Shown: one piece after another, positions 16,557 through 24,956 of the stretch | Position numbering within the stretch: position 1 is the first letter of the stretch | Layout of the letters: each line of letters opens with the position of its first letter | NCBI RefSeq assembly: GCF_017303155.1 | Contig: NZ_JAEKJR010000001.1 | Span: 310,001-374,000, forward strand | Reading direction: 5' to 3' | DNA: 64,000 nt | Origin: Microbulbifer salipaludis | GTDB taxonomy: Bacteria > Pseudomonadota > Gammaproteobacteria > Pseudomonadales > Cellvibrionaceae | Notes under the pieces: model-generated | Told to the model about the DNA's origin: nothing | What the model saw: only the letters and a program-made list of their open reading frames with translations | The model's database searches: none | Position numbers and translations under genes: made by a program

Positions 16557-18827
16557 ATGAGCGCTTCCAGATTGAAACCATTACTTGCCGCCGCACTGCT
16601 GACCGCGGGCCAGGCCTCTCTGTTCTGTGTCCAAGCCTCCGCCGAGGAATACCTGGTACACAATCAGAAGGAATACGCCCGGGTGGTGAAAAGCCTGCAA
16701 GCGGGCGACACCGTGATGCTGGCGAATGGGGTCTGGAAAGATTTTGAAATTCTGTTTACGGGTAACGGCGAGAATGGCAATCCGATTACGCTAACTGCCG
16801 AAGAAAAGGGCAAGGTTGTACTCAGCGGGCAATCCAATCTGCGTCTTGCCGGTGAACATCTGGTGATTTCCGGCCTGGTGTTCAAGGACGGTTACACGCC
16901 GAGTAGTGAAGTCATCGCATTCCGCCTCAACAAAGATCACCTGGCGAACCACTCTCGTGTGACCGAGATTGTGATCGAAGACTTCAGCAAACCGGAGCGC
17001 ATGGACTCCGATTACTGGGTGGGCGTCTACGGCAAAAACAACCGCTTCGACCACAGTCACCTGGCGGGTAAGCGCAACAAGGGGGTCACCATGGCGGTGC
17101 GCCTGAACAGCGAAGCCAGCCAACAAAACCACCATCGTATCGATCACAACTATTTCGGCCCGCGCCCGGTACTGGGCTCCAATGGCGGCGAAACCCTGCG
17201 TATTGGCACCAGCCACTACTCGCTCACCGACTCGTTCACCGTCGTCGAAAGCAATTTTTTCGACCGTTGCGACGGCGAGGTGGAAATCATCTCCGTCAAA
17301 TCCGGCAAGAACATTCTGCGTAACAACACCTTTTTCGAGTCCCGCGGCACCCTGACCATGCGTCACGGCAACGGCAACCTGATTGAAGGCAACGTGTTCC
17401 TGGGCAATGGTGTAGACCACACCGGCGGAATCCGTGTAATCAACGCGGACCAGGTGATTCGCAACAACTATCTCGAAGGTCTCACAGGCTATCGATTCGG
17501 GAGTGGGTTCACCGTGATGAACGGTGTTCCCAACTCTCCCATCAACCGCTATCACCAGGTGGTGAACGCGAAGATCGAGAACAACAGTTTTATCAACGTA
17601 GAGCACATCCATCTGGCCGCGGGCAGTGACCCCGAGCGCAGCGCAGTTCCGCAAGACTCCACCATTGCTGACAATATCTTTTACAACGAAAGCGGCAAGT
17701 CGCCCTTCTCTGTATTCGACGATATTTCCGGCATTTCCTTCGCCAACAATATCTCGAATGGCTTTGTGGACAAGAAAATCCACGAGGGAATTGATAAGGG
17801 CGTAGGCAAACTGAAGCGCGCCGACAACGGCCTGCTCTATCCGGTAAGCGACTCAGCGGCGCAAAAAGGCGCGAGCAGAGACCTGGTGGTCACCACCAAG
17901 GAAATGACTGGCGCTCCCTGGTATCCGAAGTCTGAACCAGTCACCCCATTTGGTAGTGGCAAGACCATCAGCGTGCGGCCCGGTGAGAATGCCCTGTTCA
18001 ATGCGATTGTTAGCGCCGCCGACGGTGACACTCTGCTGCTGAAAAGTGGTGTGTACAGCGCAAGCAAGCGCCTGGATATCGGCAAGACCCTGACGATCAA
18101 GGCGAAGAAGCAGGGCAAGGTTACCCTGACCAGCGAACGCCCGGTGATGTTTGAAATCCAGGACGGCGGTAGTCTGTCGCTGGACGGTCTGGTGATTTCC
18201 GGAGCCAACAGCCCGGACAATGCCGGCAATATCCTGATCCGAACCTCGGTTTGGGGCATGCTGAAAAATTATCGCTTTTCCATGACCAACAGTCGGGTGG
18301 AAAACCTCGATATCAATCACTCCTATCACTTCTTTGATTCCGGTCTGCGCGCTTTTGCTGACACCATCACCCTGCACAACAATCACTTTGAAAATATCAC
18401 CGGGGATCTGCTCAAACTGAATAAAGAGACAGACGATCTGGGTATTTACAACGCGGAGTATGTGATTGTTACCGGCAACACCTTCGAAAACGTGCAAGGT
18501 GCCCTGGTGGATCTTTATCGCGGCGGTACCGATGAAAGTACCTTCGGCCCCCATATCGACTTCAGCAACAACACCGTAGCGGAATCCGGTAAAGGCAAAC
18601 GCAACAAGACGCAGGCACTGATCAAACTCCACGGTACGCAAGTGGCGGATATTCGCGAAAACCGGATCGAGAACAGTGCTGGCATCGTGGTCGAGCACAC
18701 CGTCGGTGAGCCGGTCACCCATATTGCCAACAATCAGTTCTTCGGCGCGCCGCTGCCGGAAGTGACCGAGCTGGTGGCAAAAGGGCCGCACACTGCGATC
18801 CTCGCCAATAACGAAGTCAAGAACTGA
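16557..18827 (+). CDS. Alginate lyase, polysaccharide lyase family 6
   Basis: A 756-residue exported lyase that cleaves alginate by beta-elimination. A signal peptide ends around VQASA-EEYLV. Two parallel beta-helix domains follow, the full-length PL6 layout; the second starts near residue 470 (KTISVRPGENALFNAIVSAA). The N-terminal domain has the family segment NGGETLRIGTSHYS, and the catalytic pair is Lys 248 (EIISVKSGKN) and Arg 269 (LTMRHGNGN), 21 residues apart as in the characterised AlyGC (Lys241/Arg262). The ATG at 16557 has AGGTGA six bases upstream, better than a GTG at 16551. It is the first gene of the plus-strand run PL6-PL17-kdgF-MFS-reductase-kdgK. PL6 enzymes often prefer MG or G blocks; preference here is unknown. 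Confidence 0.93.
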   Translation: MSASRLKPLLAAALLTAGQASLFCVQASAEEYLVHNQKEYARVVKSLQAGDTVMLANGVWKDFEILFTGNGENGNPITLTAEEKGKVVLSGQSNLRLAGEHLVISGLVFKDGYTPSSEVIAFRLNKDHLANHSRVTEIVIEDFSKPERMDSDYWVGVYGKNNRFDHSHLAGKRNKGVTMAVRLNSEASQQNHHRIDHNYFGPRPVLGSNGGETLRIGTSHYSLTDSFTVVESNFFDRCDGEVEIISVKSGKNILRNNTFFESRGTLTMRHGNGNLIEGNVFLGNGVDHTGGIRVINADQVIRNNYLEGLTGYRFGSGFTVMNGVPNSPINRYHQVVNAKIENNSFINVEHIHLAAGSDPERSAVPQDSTIADNIFYNESGKSPFSVFDDISGISFANNISNGFVDKKIHEGIDKGVGKLKRADNGLLYPVSDSAAQKGASRDLVVTTKEMTGAPWYPKSEPVTPFGSGKTISVRPGENALFNAIVSAADGDTLLLKSGVYSASKRLDIGKTLTIKAKKQGKVTLTSERPVMFEIQDGGSLSLDGLVISGANSPDNAGNILIRTSVWGMLKNYRFSMTNSRVENLDINHSYHFFDSGLRAFADTITLHNNHFENITGDLLKLNKETDDLGIYNAEYVIVTGNTFENVQGALVDLYRGGTDESTFGPHIDFSNNTVAESGKGKRNKTQALIKLHGTQVADIRENRIENSAGIVVEHTVGEPVTHIANNQFFGAPLPEVTELVAKGPHTAILANNEVKN

Positions 18828-18849
18828 TCTCAAAAAAAGAAGTAAAACC

Positions 18850-21093
18850 ATGTTGGCGAATTCAGCTTTTCACACGCGCAAAAACCTCGCTGCCGGCATC
18901 ACACTGGCCGCGGGCATGACTGCCGCAATGCTGGTCTTGAATCCTCTGGCCGCCTATGCCGCCGACCACCCCAACCTGGTGATCAGTGCGGCAGACGTCG
19001 ATGCCATGCAGGGGGCCATCAAACAGCCGGGCCGTTTTCGTAATGCCTTTCTTGCCACGCAGTCCGCCGTCGATCGCGCACTGCAAGCACCACTGGCAAT
19101 ACCCATGCCCGCCGATGCCGGCGGTGGCTACACCCATGAGCAGCACAAGAAAAACTACCAGCTGATGTATAACGCCGGGGTGCTGTATCAGATCACGCAG
19201 GATCCCAAGTACGCTGAGCGCGTGCGCGATATGCTGCTCGCCTACGCAGAGCTGTATCCCACACTGCCGTTACACCCAAAGCGTCGCCCGGGAGCGAATA
19301 ACCCCGGCAAGCTGTTCTGGCAGAGCCTTAACGAGGCGGTGTGGCTGGTTTACACCATCCAGGCATACGATCTGATTCTCCCATCTCTAACCGATGCGGA
19401 AGCGAAAAAGATTGAACAGGGAGCCATTCGGCCGGTGGCCAGGTTCCTGTCTATCGATTCGCCGAAGACCTTCAACAAGGTACACAACCACGGCACCTGG
19501 CTTACCGCCGGTGTGGGTATGGCTGGCTATGTGCTCGACGAACCGGAGTGGGTGGAACAGGCACTATTGGACTTGGACAAGTCTGGCAAAGGCGGCTTCC
19601 TTCGCCAGCTGAGCACACTCTTCTCGCCAGATGGCTACTATAACGAAGGCCCCTACTATCAGCGCTACGCGCTGATGCCCTTCGTAACCTTTGCCAAGGC
19701 GATCGAAAACAATGAGCCAGAGCGGGGTATTTTTGAATACCGCGACGGTATCGTGATGAAAGCCATCGATACCACTATCCAGCTCAGCTACGACAACCTG
19801 TTTTTCCCGATCAACGATGCCATCAAAAGCAAGGGTATCGATACATCGGAGCTGGTACTGGGTGTCACCATCGCCTACGGCCAATCCGGTGACCCACAGC
19901 TGCTGGATATCGCGGCCAAGCAGGATCAGATCCTGCTGTCCGGCGATGGGCTCAAGGTTGCGAATGCACTGGATGCAGGTCAGGAACAGCCCTACACCTT
20001 CAAATCTTTCGCTTTCCGCGACGGTAAAGACGGCGATGAAGGGGCACTGGTTGTCCTGCGCCAGCAAACTGACGGTGACCAGGCGCTGGTGTTCAAGCCC
20101 GCCGCACAAGGTATGGGCCACGGCCATTTCGACAAGCTCACCTGGCAGTTCTACGATCGCGGGGAAGAAATTGTTACCGACTACGGCGCCGCTCGCTTTC
20201 TGAATGTGGAAGCCAAGAATGGCGGCCGCTACCTGGCAGAAAATGAAAGTTGGGCCAAGCAGACGGTCGCTCACAACACGGTTGTAGTGGATGAGACCTC
20301 TCACTTCGATAACAACCTGAAAGTTGCCAACCAGAATCACCCGGATCTGCTGTTCTTCCATGCGGACGACCAGGTCAAGATCAGCGCCGCAGAAATCAAT
20401 TCCGCCTACCCGGGTGTGCGCCTGAAGCGCACCCTGGCACTGGTGAACAGCCCGGAAAATGGCAAGACGTTTGCCATCGACGTATTCGATGTGGCGTCCA
20501 GCCAGGAGCATCAGCTGGATCTGCCCCTGCATTACAACGGTCAGCTGGTCGACACCAGCTTCAGGCTTCAGGGCTTCACCGACAATCTTAAGGCACTGGG
20601 CACCAATAATGGTTACCAGCACCTGTGGCTGAAGGCCCGTGGCAAGCCGGAATCCGGCCTCGCACAGGTAACCTGGCTGAACGACAACGGCCGTTTTTAT
20701 ACCCAGTCGAGCCTGATGGATGGCGCTACCGAACTGCTGTTTACGGAGCTCGGAGCCAACGATCCCAATTTCAACCTGCGTTCGGAAAAGGGCTTCATTG
20801 CGCGCCGCGACGGCGTCAGTTCGCACACCTTCGTGAGCGTTCTGGAGCCGCACGGCCAATACAATCCGTCCAAGGAATTTACCCTCGAGGCAGAAAGCCA
20901 GGTGAACGCACTGGATCACCAACGCGTTGGTGATCTGGAGCTGATCACAATCGGCACCAAAGATGGTGCGACCCAGTTGCTAGCGTACCACCGCAGCAAG
21001 GGTATCGCGGCCGATACCAGGCACACCTTCAAATTCGGCGACAGTGAGTACAGCTTTACCGGTCGCGCCAAACTTTTTCAATTCAACAATTAA
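18850..21093 (+). CDS. Oligoalginate lyase, polysaccharide lyase family 17
   Basis: A 747-residue exolytic alginate lyase that releases unsaturated uronate monomers from alginate oligomers, probably in the periplasm. The signal peptide ends near AAYA-ADHPN. The (alpha/alpha) toroid domain carries Asn213-His214 in KVHNHGTWLTAG and Tyr270 in YYNEGPYYQRY; the His-to-Tyr spacing of 56 equals that in Alg17c of Saccharophagus (His202, Tyr258). The C-terminal heparinase II/III-like sheet domain starts near 390 and includes GHGHFDKLTWQFYDRG. The gap to PL6 is only 22 bases. The ATG at 18850 has a modest AGAAG. Confidence 0.94.
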   Translation: MLANSAFHTRKNLAAGITLAAGMTAAMLVLNPLAAYAADHPNLVISAADVDAMQGAIKQPGRFRNAFLATQSAVDRALQAPLAIPMPADAGGGYTHEQHKKNYQLMYNAGVLYQITQDPKYAERVRDMLLAYAELYPTLPLHPKRRPGANNPGKLFWQSLNEAVWLVYTIQAYDLILPSLTDAEAKKIEQGAIRPVARFLSIDSPKTFNKVHNHGTWLTAGVGMAGYVLDEPEWVEQALLDLDKSGKGGFLRQLSTLFSPDGYYNEGPYYQRYALMPFVTFAKAIENNEPERGIFEYRDGIVMKAIDTTIQLSYDNLFFPINDAIKSKGIDTSELVLGVTIAYGQSGDPQLLDIAAKQDQILLSGDGLKVANALDAGQEQPYTFKSFAFRDGKDGDEGALVVLRQQTDGDQALVFKPAAQGMGHGHFDKLTWQFYDRGEEIVTDYGAARFLNVEAKNGGRYLAENESWAKQTVAHNTVVVDETSHFDNNLKVANQNHPDLLFFHADDQVKISAAEINSAYPGVRLKRTLALVNSPENGKTFAIDVFDVASSQEHQLDLPLHYNGQLVDTSFRLQGFTDNLKALGTNNGYQHLWLKARGKPESGLAQVTWLNDNGRFYTQSSLMDGATELLFTELGANDPNFNLRSEKGFIARRDGVSSHTFVSVLEPHGQYNPSKEFTLEAESQVNALDHQRVGDLELITIGTKDGATQLLAYHRSKGIAADTRHTFKFGDSEYSFTGRAKLFQFNN

Positions 21094-21110
21094 GAATGGC
21101 GGAGGAATGA

Positions 21111-21464
21111 ATGCCCGCAACTGATGCATTTGTACAAGCGCAGGATGTCGAAGTCGAAGACCTGGGCGGCGGAATAAAACGGCAGATCCTCGGCCACGAC
21201 GACAACCTGATGATTGTCAGAGTCTGGTTTGAGGAAGGGAGTATCGGCTATGTGCATAAACACCCACACACCCAGGTGAGCTATGTGGAGAGCGGGGAGT
21301 TTGAGGTACAGGTCGATGGCCGCAAAAAACTTTTAAAAGCCGGCGACAGTTTTTACATAGCACCACATCTGGAACATGGTGCCGTGTGCAAAAAGGCCGG
21401 AGTGCTACTCGATACCTTCAGCCCCTACCGTGAAGACTTTCTGGAAAACGAATCAGGAAAATAA
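21111..21464 (+). CDS. kdgF: KdgF-like cupin (unsaturated uronate linearising enzyme)
   Basis: A 117-residue single-domain cupin. KdgF proteins speed conversion of 4,5-unsaturated uronate monomers to the linear 4-deoxy-5-keto sugar (DEH). The metal site is seen as VHKHPHTQVSYVESGEF, with His49, His51 and Gln55 as likely ligands and His89 in APHLEHGAV. It starts at an ATG preceded by GGAGG and ends two bases before the transporter gene. The position directly after a PL17 lyase is the setting described for KdgF in alginate pathways. No signal peptide, so it acts in the cytoplasm. Confidence 0.88.
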   Translation: MPATDAFVQAQDVEVEDLGGGIKRQILGHDDNLMIVRVWFEEGSIGYVHKHPHTQVSYVESGEFEVQVDGRKKLLKAGDSFYIAPHLEHGAVCKKAGVLLDTFSPYREDFLENESGK

Positions 21465-21466
21465 TA

Positions 21467-22762
21467 ATGAAGAACTTACGCTGGACCATTGTGTCCCTGG
21501 TAGCCCTGGCTACCATCATCAACTATATCGACCGTACCGCGCTTTCGGTGATGTGGCCGGGCATTGCCGATGACCTCGGCATGGACAGTCACGACTACGC
21601 CAATATCATGAGTGTGTTCCTGATTGCCTACGCCATCGGTCAGGCGGTGTTTGGCCGGGTATTTGATGCAATCGGCACGCGTCTTGGTTTCATGCTTTCC
21701 ATTGTGGTGTGGTCGATTTCCATTGCGCTGCACGCAGTGGCTACGTCGGTGGCATCGTTCAGTCTTGTCCGCATCCTGCTCGGTTTCGGTGAAGCGGGTA
21801 ACTGGCCCGGCGCTACCAAAGCCAACGCCGAGTGGTTCCCGGCCAAGGAGCGCGCACTTGCCCAGGGTATTTTTGGCGCTGGCGCATCTGCGGGAAGCAT
21901 TATTGCACCGCCGCTGGTTGCCTTTCTGTATGCCTTCCTCGGCTGGCAGGCCACCTTCGTAGTTGTGGCACTTCTCGGCTTTATCTGGCTCGTGCCCTGG
22001 CTGATCATCTATAAGAGCGGGCCCGATGCGCACCCCTGGATTACCCAGGAAGAACGCGAGCTGATCCTGTCCGGGCAGATTACCGCGGAAAAAGACCAAG
22101 ACGAGTATGTTCCGAATCTGCGCGAGCTGCTGTCGCACCGCCAGAGCTGGAGCGTCATCTCCGCCCGCTTCTTTATCGAGCCGATCTGGTGGTTGTTTGT
22201 GGCCTGGTTACCGCTGTATCTGAACGACAAATTCGGTTTTGACGTAAAAGCCATTGGTGCCTCTGCGTGGATTCCATACTGCGGCGCCGCAGCCGGTGCC
22301 CTGTTTGGGGGCTGGTTGTCCGGCAAGCTGATGAGCAGCGGCTGGAGCGTGAATAAGTCCCGCAAATTCGCCGTACTGTTTGGTGGCTGCTGTATGTTGC
22401 CCGCCCTGCTCGCCACCACTGTTGCGGCAACGCCCGCGGCAGCACTCGCACTGATCACCGTAATCCTGTTTGGCTTCCAGGCTGCGATTAACAATATCCA
22501 GACACTGCCTAGCGACTACTTCTCCGGAAAAAGCGTTGCCAGCCTTGCCGGCATCAGTGGCGCCGTGGGTGTGATCAGTGTCATTACCGCCATTCAGTTG
22601 GTGCCAGTCATCACCAACGATGGCACCTACTACCCGCCCTTCTTCATTCTCGGTGCTTCGCTAGTGCCGCTGATGTTGATCTCGGTTCTGTTTGTTGGGG
22701 GACGTATCACACCGGTACGTAGCAAACACAGAAAGGGGCAACTCGCTGACGTAGCGAGCTAA
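21467..22762 (+). CDS. MFS transporter, uronate/DEH uptake
   Basis: A 431-residue inner-membrane carrier of the major facilitator superfamily with about 12 hydrophobic helices. The first-helix motif NYIDRTALSVMWPGIADDLG and the loop FGRVFDAIGTRLGF are typical of the anion:cation symporter family, which includes hexuronate and galactonate carriers. GFGEAGNWPGATKANAEWFP in helix 4 also fits that family. The gene lies two bases after kdgF and before the reductase, so import of unsaturated uronate or DEH by proton symport is the likely job. The exact ion and sugar are inferred from context. Confidence 0.87.
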   Translation: MKNLRWTIVSLVALATIINYIDRTALSVMWPGIADDLGMDSHDYANIMSVFLIAYAIGQAVFGRVFDAIGTRLGFMLSIVVWSISIALHAVATSVASFSLVRILLGFGEAGNWPGATKANAEWFPAKERALAQGIFGAGASAGSIIAPPLVAFLYAFLGWQATFVVVALLGFIWLVPWLIIYKSGPDAHPWITQEERELILSGQITAEKDQDEYVPNLRELLSHRQSWSVISARFFIEPIWWLFVAWLPLYLNDKFGFDVKAIGASAWIPYCGAAAGALFGGWLSGKLMSSGWSVNKSRKFAVLFGGCCMLPALLATTVAATPAAALALITVILFGFQAAINNIQTLPSDYFSGKSVASLAGISGAVGVISVITAIQLVPVITNDGTYYPPFFILGASLVPLMLISVLFVGGRITPVRSKHRKGQLADVAS

Positions 22763-22820
22763 CGAACCAGTAAAAATCTCGATTCAACATCGGAAATCAA
22801 AATTACAGTCAGGAGTCACT

Positions 22821-23570
22821 ATGAAACTTCAAGGTAAAGTAGCCATCGTCAGCGGTGGGGCACGGGACATCGGTAAAGCGGTTTCCCTGAAGCTGGCAGC
22901 AGAAGGCGCAAAGGTAGTGGTGAACTACTTTAGCAATGCACAGACTGCAGAAGAAACGCTGGCCGAGATCAAGGCAGCGGGTGGCGACGCCATCATCGCC
23001 AAGGGCGACATGACCAAGCAGGCGGACGTGGCGAGCGTTGTCGCTGCAGCACAGGAAGCCTACGGTAACACCATCGACGTGCTGGTGAATGTTGCCGGCG
23101 GCCTGGTAGAACGTAAAACCATCGATCAGATGGACGAAGAGTTCTTCAACAAAGTCATCGCACTGAACCTGAACAGTACCTTCCTGCTGACCAAAGCGGT
23201 TGTTCCGCACATGGATGGCGGCGCTATCGTAAACCTGGCTTCCCAGGCGGGCCGTGATGGTGGTGGCCCCGGCGCTTCTGCGTACGCGACCGCCAAGGGT
23301 GCGGTGATGACCTTTACCCGCGCCATGGCGAAAGAACTGGGACCGAAAAACATTCGTGTGAATTCCCTGTGCCCGGGCATGATCAGTACCACTTTCCACG
23401 ATACCTTCACTAAAGATGCGGTGCGTGAAAATGTTGCGAACGCCACCCCGCTGAAGCGCGAGGGTAAAGCGCCGGAAGTCGCAGACGCGGTTGCCTACTT
23501 GGCGTCCGATGAAGCCTCTTTCATCACCGGCACCAACATCGACATCAACGGTGGGCTGTTCTTCTCCTGA
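22821..23570 (+). CDS. Short-chain dehydrogenase, probable DEH reductase
   Basis: A 249-residue classical SDR that most likely reduces DEH to 2-keto-3-deoxygluconate. The cofactor loop is SGGARDIG (residues 11-18), a variant of TGxxxGIG. NVAGG near 90 replaces NNAG. The catalytic Ser141, Tyr155 and Lys159 (LASQAG and YATAKG) are present. The C-terminus TGTNIDINGGLFFS is standard for the family. The start has AGGAG. Neighbouring kdgF and kdgK make the assignment strong, but cofactor choice (NADPH or NADH) cannot be read with confidence. No gene symbol is settled for this enzyme. Confidence 0.87.
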   Translation: MKLQGKVAIVSGGARDIGKAVSLKLAAEGAKVVVNYFSNAQTAEETLAEIKAAGGDAIIAKGDMTKQADVASVVAAAQEAYGNTIDVLVNVAGGLVERKTIDQMDEEFFNKVIALNLNSTFLLTKAVVPHMDGGAIVNLASQAGRDGGGPGASAYATAKGAVMTFTRAMAKELGPKNIRVNSLCPGMISTTFHDTFTKDAVRENVANATPLKREGKAPEVADAVAYLASDEASFITGTNIDINGGLFFS

Positions 23571-23633
23571 TCTGGGGAAGAATGGCGAAACGGTACTTGG
23601 GGTAAACAGGCGTAACTCTTGGGCGAAATAGTC

Positions 23634-24572
23634 ATGCACAAGCGCATAGCAGTCATCGGCGAATGTATGCTGGAAATGAACGTCGACGACGATTGTCGCA
23701 ACGACCATAGCGAACCCCGCTTGCAGGCGGGTCTCTCTTTCGGCGGCGACACATTAAATACTGCGTTGTATATGTCCCGGCTCGGCGCCAGCGTCGATTA
23801 TGTCACTGCCCTGGGGGACGATCATTTAAGTGATTGGATGATTCGCCAATGGCAGGCAGAAGGTATCGGTTGTGATCTGGTAAAGCGCGAGGCGAATGCA
23901 ACGCCCGGGCTTTACCTGATCGAGACCGATAACACCGGGGAGCGCACTTTCCACTACTGGCGAGACCGCGCACCGGCCAAACGGCTGCTGGACAGTGCGC
24001 AAGCGGCAACCCAGTTATTTGCCCATTTGAAGCGGTTTGATGCGATTTACCTCTCTGGCATCTCCCTCGCCATCCTGTCGCCCTACGGACGCGAGTGCCT
24101 GTTCGATTTCCTTGTGGATTTTCGCCAGGGTGGCGGCCAAGTGATTTTCGACGGAAATTATCGACCGCGACTGTGGGGCAGCGAGACACTAACTCGCAAA
24201 GCCTACGAACAGATGCTGCGGCTTACGGATATCGCATTACCGACATTCGAAGACGAGCAGATGCTGTTTCATGACACGGATACCGATGCCGCGCTGGCGC
24301 GCTTGCAGGCGTGGGGAGTGGATGAAATCGTGCTGAAACTGGGCGGCGATGGGTGCCTGGTGGTACAGCGAAACCGGGACCCGAGATTGGTACCGGCAAC
24401 TACAGTGGTGCCCGTCGATACTACCGCGGCCGGTGATTCGTTCAATGCGGGTTACCTCGCCAGCCGTCTCGCTGGTGACAGTGCTGAGAAAGCAGCCGCT
24501 AACGGGCATCGTTTGGCGAGCACGGTCATCCAACATCGCGGTGCCATCATTGCGCGAAGCGCCATGCCGTAA
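23634..24572 (+). CDS. kdgK: 2-keto-3-deoxygluconate kinase
   Basis: A 312-residue PfkB-family sugar kinase that phosphorylates KDG at O-6 to give KDPG. The N-terminus is IAVIGECMLEMNVD; substrate-binding SFGGDTLNTALYMSRLG follows at about residue 35; the ATP and catalytic base region is PVDTTAAGDSFNAGYLASRL, with the catalytic Asp in AAGD rather than GAGD. An ATG at 23634 is preferred to a TTG at 23619. It is the last gene before a strong terminator. The KDPG aldolase that would finish the route to pyruvate and glyceraldehyde 3-phosphate is not in this window. Confidence 0.92.
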   Translation: MHKRIAVIGECMLEMNVDDDCRNDHSEPRLQAGLSFGGDTLNTALYMSRLGASVDYVTALGDDHLSDWMIRQWQAEGIGCDLVKREANATPGLYLIETDNTGERTFHYWRDRAPAKRLLDSAQAATQLFAHLKRFDAIYLSGISLAILSPYGRECLFDFLVDFRQGGGQVIFDGNYRPRLWGSETLTRKAYEQMLRLTDIALPTFEDEQMLFHDTDTDAALARLQAWGVDEIVLKLGGDGCLVVQRNRDPRLVPATTVVPVDTTAAGDSFNAGYLASRLAGDSAEKAAANGHRLASTVIQHRGAIIARSAMP

Positions 24573-24614
24573 GGGCCGGGGCGGCCTCATAGCCACGCTA
24601 ATCGGAATCACGTA

Positions 24615-24640
24615 AAGCGGCCAGTTGGCCGCTTTTTTAT
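24615..24640 (+). terminator. Intrinsic terminator after kdgK
   Basis: AAGCGGCC-AGTT-GGCCGCTT followed by further T residues closes the PL6-to-kdgK unit, 43 bases after the stop. Confidence 0.95.
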
Positions 24641-24709
24641 TGCGTGTCTTTTCGCGCCGTTGTCGCTCATTTCGTCAACGGACGTCCTCCCGGACAATAC
24701 CTGTCATAA

Positions 24710-24865
24710 CAATTGGTTTTACCTCTTGGGGATTTATTTTCTGAACGAGCAAATTAAAAATTTTTTTAATTCAGTTGCCGATCAGAAAAATTACTAAAAA
24801 TGGATACAAAACAATAATTTAAAGTATTTTCGCAGCAACCTATCTTACCAATACTGCTAACCAAT
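24710..24865. promoter_or_regulatory. ACCAAT half-sites upstream of the second TonB receptor
   Basis: The 384-base gap before the receptor holds ATTGGT at 24712-24717 (inside CAATTGGTTTTACC) and ACCAAT at 24847-24852 and 24860-24865, the same half-site found in the 16.2-16.4 kb regulatory gap. The sequence between is very A+T rich (a run of AAATTTTTTT near 24755). No -35/-10 pair was convincing. Confidence 0.35.
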
Positions 24866-24956
24866 GTTGTTGACAGGTTTTCCGGTTCGCGTTTAACTCG
24901 CCACTCTGAGAGCTAATAAAAAAATAAGTGTTCTTACAATGAGAGGAAACCGTTAC

